Translations under genes and position numbers: made by a program
DNA from: JBFGFG01 sp041627475
GTDB lineage: Bacteria > Actinomycetota > Nitriliruptoria > Nitriliruptorales > Nitriliruptoraceae
Reading direction: 5' to 3'
NCBI GenBank assembly: GCA_041627475.1
Contig: JBFKQZ010000113.1
Coordinates: 1-9,645, forward strand
DNA: 9,645 bases
The notes under the pieces: generated by a model
What the model was told of the DNA's origin: nothing
What the model saw: the letters and a program-made list of their open reading frames with translations, nothing else
Database searches by the model: none
Shown here: positions 6,872 to 9,645 of the stretch, in pieces
How the letters are laid out: each line of letters begins with the position of its first letter
Numbering within the stretch: position 1 is the stretch's first letter

Positions 6872-7789
6872 TTGGCGCCCACTGCACTCGCGGTGGGCGC
6901 CGTCGGTGTGACCGTCCGGCTGCTCGGCGCGGTCGGCGTGCCCGACCACTGGGCGACCGTGCCCCTGCTCGGCGCGTTCCCGTGGTTCGTGCTGTGGGCC
7001 GCCGTGACCGCGCTGGTGCTGGTGGTGCGTCGCCACCGGGGCAGGGCGGTTGCGGTCGTGGTTTCGCTCGTGGGCATCGCACTGCTGCTCCCTCGTGCGC
7101 TGCCGGTCGTCCAGCCGGGCGCGACGGGGGAGGTCGTGACGGTCGCCGTGGTCAACGTCCGCATCGGTGCGGCCGACGTGGAGCGGGTCGCGAGGATCGC
7201 GCTGGAGCAGGACGTCGACCTCCTCGCGGTCGTCGAGGCGACGCCCGACGCGAGCGATGCCCTGGTGGCCGGGCCCGTCGGCGCCGCCCTGTCGACCCAC
7301 GAGAACGCCACGACGACCGTGGGCGGCATCGTCCTCGCGCGTGGGCAGCTGACGCCGCTGGCCGGTCTCCCGCACGCCGGCGGGACGCCGGACGTGCGCT
7401 GGGTGGCACCCGGGGGCACCAACGTCCCCGTCACCACGCTGCACGCCACGGCGCCGATCGGCCCGTCGTCGACTGCACGGTGGCGCGACGGAATCGCGCG
7501 GACACCCCTGCCGGAGGCGGGACCGTCGCTCGTGCTGGGCGACTTCAACGCCACGATCGACCATGCGACCTTCCGTGCCCTGCTGACCGCCGGCTGGCGA
7601 GATGCCGCGAGTGCGGTCGGTGGTGGCCTGGCACTGACCTACGACGGGGTGCTCGACGCCTCACCCGGCCTGCCGATGGCGATCGACCACGTCCTGGTCG
7701 GACCCGGGGTCGCCGTGCTGTCCTTCGGGACCCACGACGTGCCCGGCACCGACCACCGGCTGCTGGTCGCGACCCTGCAGCTGCCCTGA
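6872..7789 (+). CDS. Membrane-anchored endonuclease/exonuclease/phosphatase family protein
   Basis: A 305-aa protein with two clear membrane segments at about residues 33-53 and 58-78, preceded by a weaker hydrophobic stretch at 4-22, then an EEP (DNase I/sphingomyelinase fold) domain from about 87 to the end. Active-site landmarks are intact: Asn95 in VVNVRIG, Glu122 in LLAVVEAT, His191 in LHATAPIG, GDFNAT at 223-228, IDHVLVG at 271-277 and TDHRLL at 293-298. Such proteins are metal-dependent phosphodiesterases or phosphatases; with this topology the catalytic domain probably lies outside the cytoplasm. The start is uncertain: TTG at 6872, 17 bp after the dehydrogenase stop, has no good ribosome site and translation may depend on read-through from upstream. 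A GTG at 6893 would trim the first segment. The substrate is unknown, and a link to lysine degradation is only positional. Confidence 0.85.
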   Translation: MAPTALAVGAVGVTVRLLGAVGVPDHWATVPLLGAFPWFVLWAAVTALVLVVRRHRGRAVAVVVSLVGIALLLPRALPVVQPGATGEVVTVAVVNVRIGAADVERVARIALEQDVDLLAVVEATPDASDALVAGPVGAALSTHENATTTVGGIVLARGQLTPLAGLPHAGGTPDVRWVAPGGTNVPVTTLHATAPIGPSSTARWRDGIARTPLPEAGPSLVLGDFNATIDHATFRALLTAGWRDAASAVGGGLALTYDGVLDASPGLPMAIDHVLVGPGVAVLSFGTHDVPGTDHRLLVATLQLP

Positions 7790-7791
7790 GG

Positions 7792-8664
7792 TCAGCTCTC
7801 CTCGCGCAGGAACCGCTCGAGCTCGGCAGCGATCTGGTCCCCGGTGGGGATCGGGCCCTGCCCGATCGAGCCCGGGTCGTCCTCGGCCTCCTGGTCGTAG
7901 GCCTGCTCGAGCATCGCGATGTGCGACTGGACGTCCGGCGAGCCGGCGGCAGCGTCGTCGAGCTTGCGTCGCTGGGCGACGATCTCCGGGTCGAGGTGGT
8001 CGGTCTCGACCTCGAGGTGCAGCAGCTGTGCGAGGGCCCGCAGGAGGACCTGGCTCGCTTCGGGGTAGTCGGTCGCGACGTAGTGGGGGATCCGAACCCA
8101 GAACCCGGTCGCGTCCATGCCTGCGGCGCCGAGCTCGGCCTCGACGGCGACCTGGGCGGACGCCGGCACCATGATCTCCTCCTGCGGCCGACCGAACTGG
8201 TCGAACACGGCCTCCTCGGTGGAGGTGACGATCAGGCGCGACGACCGCGTGTGCGGGATCGGGCCGGGGACGGCGCCGAGACCGATGCTGCGCGTCGCGC
8301 CGACGTCCGCGGCGAACGCACGGATGTCCGCGATCACGCCCTGCCAGGCCAGGTCGGGCTCGGCACCCAGCAGCACGAGGAGGTCGGGACCGGCGCTCGG
8401 CCGTACCCAGTGCAGCTCGAGCTTCGGCCACGCGAGCTCGCGCAGCGACCCGCGCTCGATCTCGAGCACGGGACGCCGGTCGCGGTAGTCGTACAGGCGG
8501 TCCGGCGTGAACGCACCGAGCCGCTTGCCGTCGAACTGCTCGAGCAGCTCACGCGCGGCACGGGTCCCGCCCTCGCCGGCGTCCGTCCAGCCGTCGAACG
8601 CGATGAGGAGCACCGGGTCGTGCAGGTCCGGTGGCAGGGGGCCGTCGAGTCGTAGGAGTTCCAT
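7792..8664 (-). CDS. PAC2 family protein
   Basis: This 290-aa protein belongs to the PAC2 family, named for eukaryotic proteasome assembly chaperone 2; actinobacterial members resemble M. tuberculosis Rv2125 and their role is not settled. Landmarks: LLIAFDGWTDAGEGGTRAA at 19-37, YDYRDRRPVLEIERG at 58-72, LLVLLGAEPD at 95-104, IGLGAVPGPIPHTR at 127-140, TGFWVRIPHYV at 186-196, and a predicted coiled, acidic C-terminal region at about 230-290 (QAYDQEAEDDPG). The ATG at 8664 is preferred because the family begins a few residues before LLIAFDGW, and because a TACCAT box ends seven bases before it with no Shine-Dalgarno, as expected of a leaderless mRNA. The open frame continues upstream to 9438, but that part lies opposite the methyltransferase gene and is not credible. 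It converges with the EEP gene, 2 bp between stops. Confidence 0.92.
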   Translation of the reverse strand: MELLRLDGPLPPDLHDPVLLIAFDGWTDAGEGGTRAARELLEQFDGKRLGAFTPDRLYDYRDRRPVLEIERGSLRELAWPKLELHWVRPSAGPDLLVLLGAEPDLAWQGVIADIRAFAADVGATRSIGLGAVPGPIPHTRSSRLIVTSTEEAVFDQFGRPQEEIMVPASAQVAVEAELGAAGMDATGFWVRIPHYVATDYPEASQVLLRALAQLLHLEVETDHLDPEIVAQRRKLDDAAAGSPDVQSHIAMLEQAYDQEAEDDPGSIGQGPIPTGDQIAAELERFLREES

Positions 8665-8671
8665 GCCGTCG

Positions 8672-8677
8672 ATGGTA
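8672..8677 (-). promoter_or_regulatory. Candidate -10 of a leaderless PAC2 promoter
   Basis: On the minus strand TACCAT (8677-8672) is followed by exactly seven bases and then the PAC2 ATG at 8664. In actinobacteria a TANNNT box at this distance typically starts transcription at the A of the start codon. No purine-rich ribosome site lies in the short gap. The -35 region (near 8695-8701) is unremarkable. Confidence 0.5.
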
Positions 8678-8736
8678 CGACTGCGAGCGGCGCCGTCGGG
8701 TGCCCGGACGTCGACGGCGGAGAGGTGGCCCGCAGC

Positions 8737-9645
8737 ATGGAGCAGGTGCCGGAGGACGTCGCGCGCTGGGCGACCGGTCCCGGGCTGGACATCATCGCCG
8801 AGGTCACGGCGGCGCTGGACGCAGGTCAGGACGTCCTGCAGGTCGGCACCCGGCTGCGGCGGACGCTCACCCCGGCTCGTGCTGCGTTCGCCACGGCCGC
8901 AGCCACCACGCGGCGCCGCGCCCGGGCCGCCGGTGTCGAGGGCGCCGACCGGCTCGTCCTCACGCGGGAGGCACTCGAGCAGGCGAGCCACCCGGCGGCC
9001 GCCGCCTGGCGGGCCGGGCGTGCAGCAGGCGCCGAGCGCCGTGACGCATCGGCCCGTGTGCAGGACCGCTGTGCGGGCACCGGCGGGGACGCCGTGGCCC
9101 TGGCCCGCCACCAACCCGTGCTGGCGATCGAGCGTGACCCCGGCCGGGCGGTCCTCGCCGCCCACCGTGCAGCAGTGCTTGACGTGCCGGTCGAGGTGGT
9201 CGTCGGCGACGCCCTGGCCGAGACGCCAGACTGCAGCGGGACCGTCGTCCACGCCGACCCGGACCGCCGCGACGAGCGGGGACGGCGCGCTCGGTCGCTG
9301 GCACACCACGGACCGTCGGTGGCGGCCCTCCTCGCTGCGACGGCGGCCGCCGACGGCCGACTGCTGACGGTGGCGCCCGGCGTCGCGTGGGACGACCCGG
9401 ACCTGCCGGCGGACGCCGAGGTCGTCTTCCTGGAGCACGACGGCCAGCTCCTCGAGGCCGTCCTCTGCACCGGGACGGCGCGCACGCCCGGCGCGCGAGC
9501 GACCGCGGTGCTCCTCGACGCCGGCGTCGTGCGGTCACGGACGACGGGTGACCGCGACCGGCTCCCGGTCGGGCCCGTGGGCACGCACCTGCTGCGACCG
9601 GTCGCTGCCGCGGTCCGCGCGCGGCTGCACGACGAGCTCGGCGCC
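8737..9645 (+). CDS. Class I SAM-dependent methyltransferase with THUMP-like C-terminal region (3' truncated)
   Basis: The reading frame is open from 8737 to the right edge: 303 codons, with the C-terminus missing. The order matches the actinobacterial family of methyltransferases with a THUMP-like domain: an alpha-helical N-terminus (TPARAAFATAAATTRRRARAAG at 45-66), TREALEQASHPAAAAWRA at 76-93, SAM motif I DRCAGTGGDAVALA at 110-123, acidic Glu132 in LAIERD, GDAL at 157-160, the family's DPxRR signature as DPDRR at 174-178, VAPGVAW at 212-218, and a GTHLLRP-AVRARL stretch at 282-297 where the THUMP-like domain begins. The substrate is unknown; RNA is suggested by the THUMP-like part only. 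The ATG at 8737 has GGTGG eight bases upstream; GTG at 8725, in frame, is an alternative. Start codons of this gene and divergent PAC2 are 72 bp apart. Confidence 0.82.
   Translation, partial: MEQVPEDVARWATGPGLDIIAEVTAALDAGQDVLQVGTRLRRTLTPARAAFATAAATTRRRARAAGVEGADRLVLTREALEQASHPAAAAWRAGRAAGAERRDASARVQDRCAGTGGDAVALARHQPVLAIERDPGRAVLAAHRAAVLDVPVEVVVGDALAETPDCSGTVVHADPDRRDERGRRARSLAHHGPSVAALLAATAAADGRLLTVAPGVAWDDPDLPADAEVVFLEHDGQLLEAVLCTGTARTPGARATAVLLDAGVVRSRTTGDRDRLPVGPVGTHLLRPVAAAVRARLHDELGA

Noticed and set aside
3765..7082. A 1105-codon open frame on the minus strand opposite lat and the aldehyde dehydrogenase.
   Set aside because: The translation is low-complexity Arg/Gly/Asp/Val-rich sequence typical of an antisense frame in GC-rich DNA, while the plus strand carries two complete, motif-rich enzymes with ribosome sites.
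8665..9438. N-terminal extension of the PAC2 frame by 258 codons.
   Set aside because: It lies opposite the methyltransferase gene, is compositionally biased, shows no domain, and the family start plus the TACCAT box point to 8664.

Overview
The window is chromosomal DNA of a very GC-rich bacterium, most likely an actinobacterium. The evidence is the strong G/C bias at third codon positions, frequent GTG starts, and several actinobacterial-type genes: a short-form SerC, an AdoK close to the mycobacterial enzyme, a deazaflavin (F420)-type nitroreductase, a PAC2 protein and an Rv3290c-like lysine 6-aminotransferase. I cannot place it below phylum. No mobile element, CRISPR array, tRNA, rRNA or phage signature is visible, and coding density is near 96%.

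Layout. (1) Positions 1-606, minus strand: the N-terminal half of a class I aminotransferase that runs off the left edge. It diverges from (2) serC, 707-1822, plus strand. serC overlaps by one base (3) an F420H2-dependent quinone reductase/nitroreductase-family gene at 1822-2298. (4) A small membrane-anchored or exported protein of unknown function, 2306-2839, minus strand, is translationally coupled to (5) adenosine kinase adoK, 2836-3810, minus strand. A 170-bp divergent intergenic region follows. (6) L-lysine 6-aminotransferase, 3981-5291, (7) an aldehyde dehydrogenase, 5304-6854, and (8) a membrane-anchored endonuclease/exonuclease/phosphatase-fold protein, 6872-7789, form a tight plus-strand operon. 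(9) A PAC2-family protein, 7792-8664, minus strand, converges on that operon with only 2 bp between stops. It diverges from (10) a SAM-dependent methyltransferase with a THUMP-like C-terminus, 8737-9645, plus strand, cut by the right edge.

Functionally, the clearest unit is genes 6-7. Lysine is transaminated at its epsilon amino group to 2-aminoadipate 6-semialdehyde (in equilibrium with piperideine-6-carboxylate), and the adjacent dehydrogenase is the natural candidate to oxidise it to 2-aminoadipate. The left part is amino-acid metabolism (aspartate-type aminotransferase, serine biosynthesis). The remainder is purine salvage and conserved but poorly characterised proteins. I see no clearly new system. 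The best leads are the non-canonical dehydrogenase paired with lat, the coupled unknown exported protein, the probably leaderless PAC2 gene and the divergent intergenic repeats.
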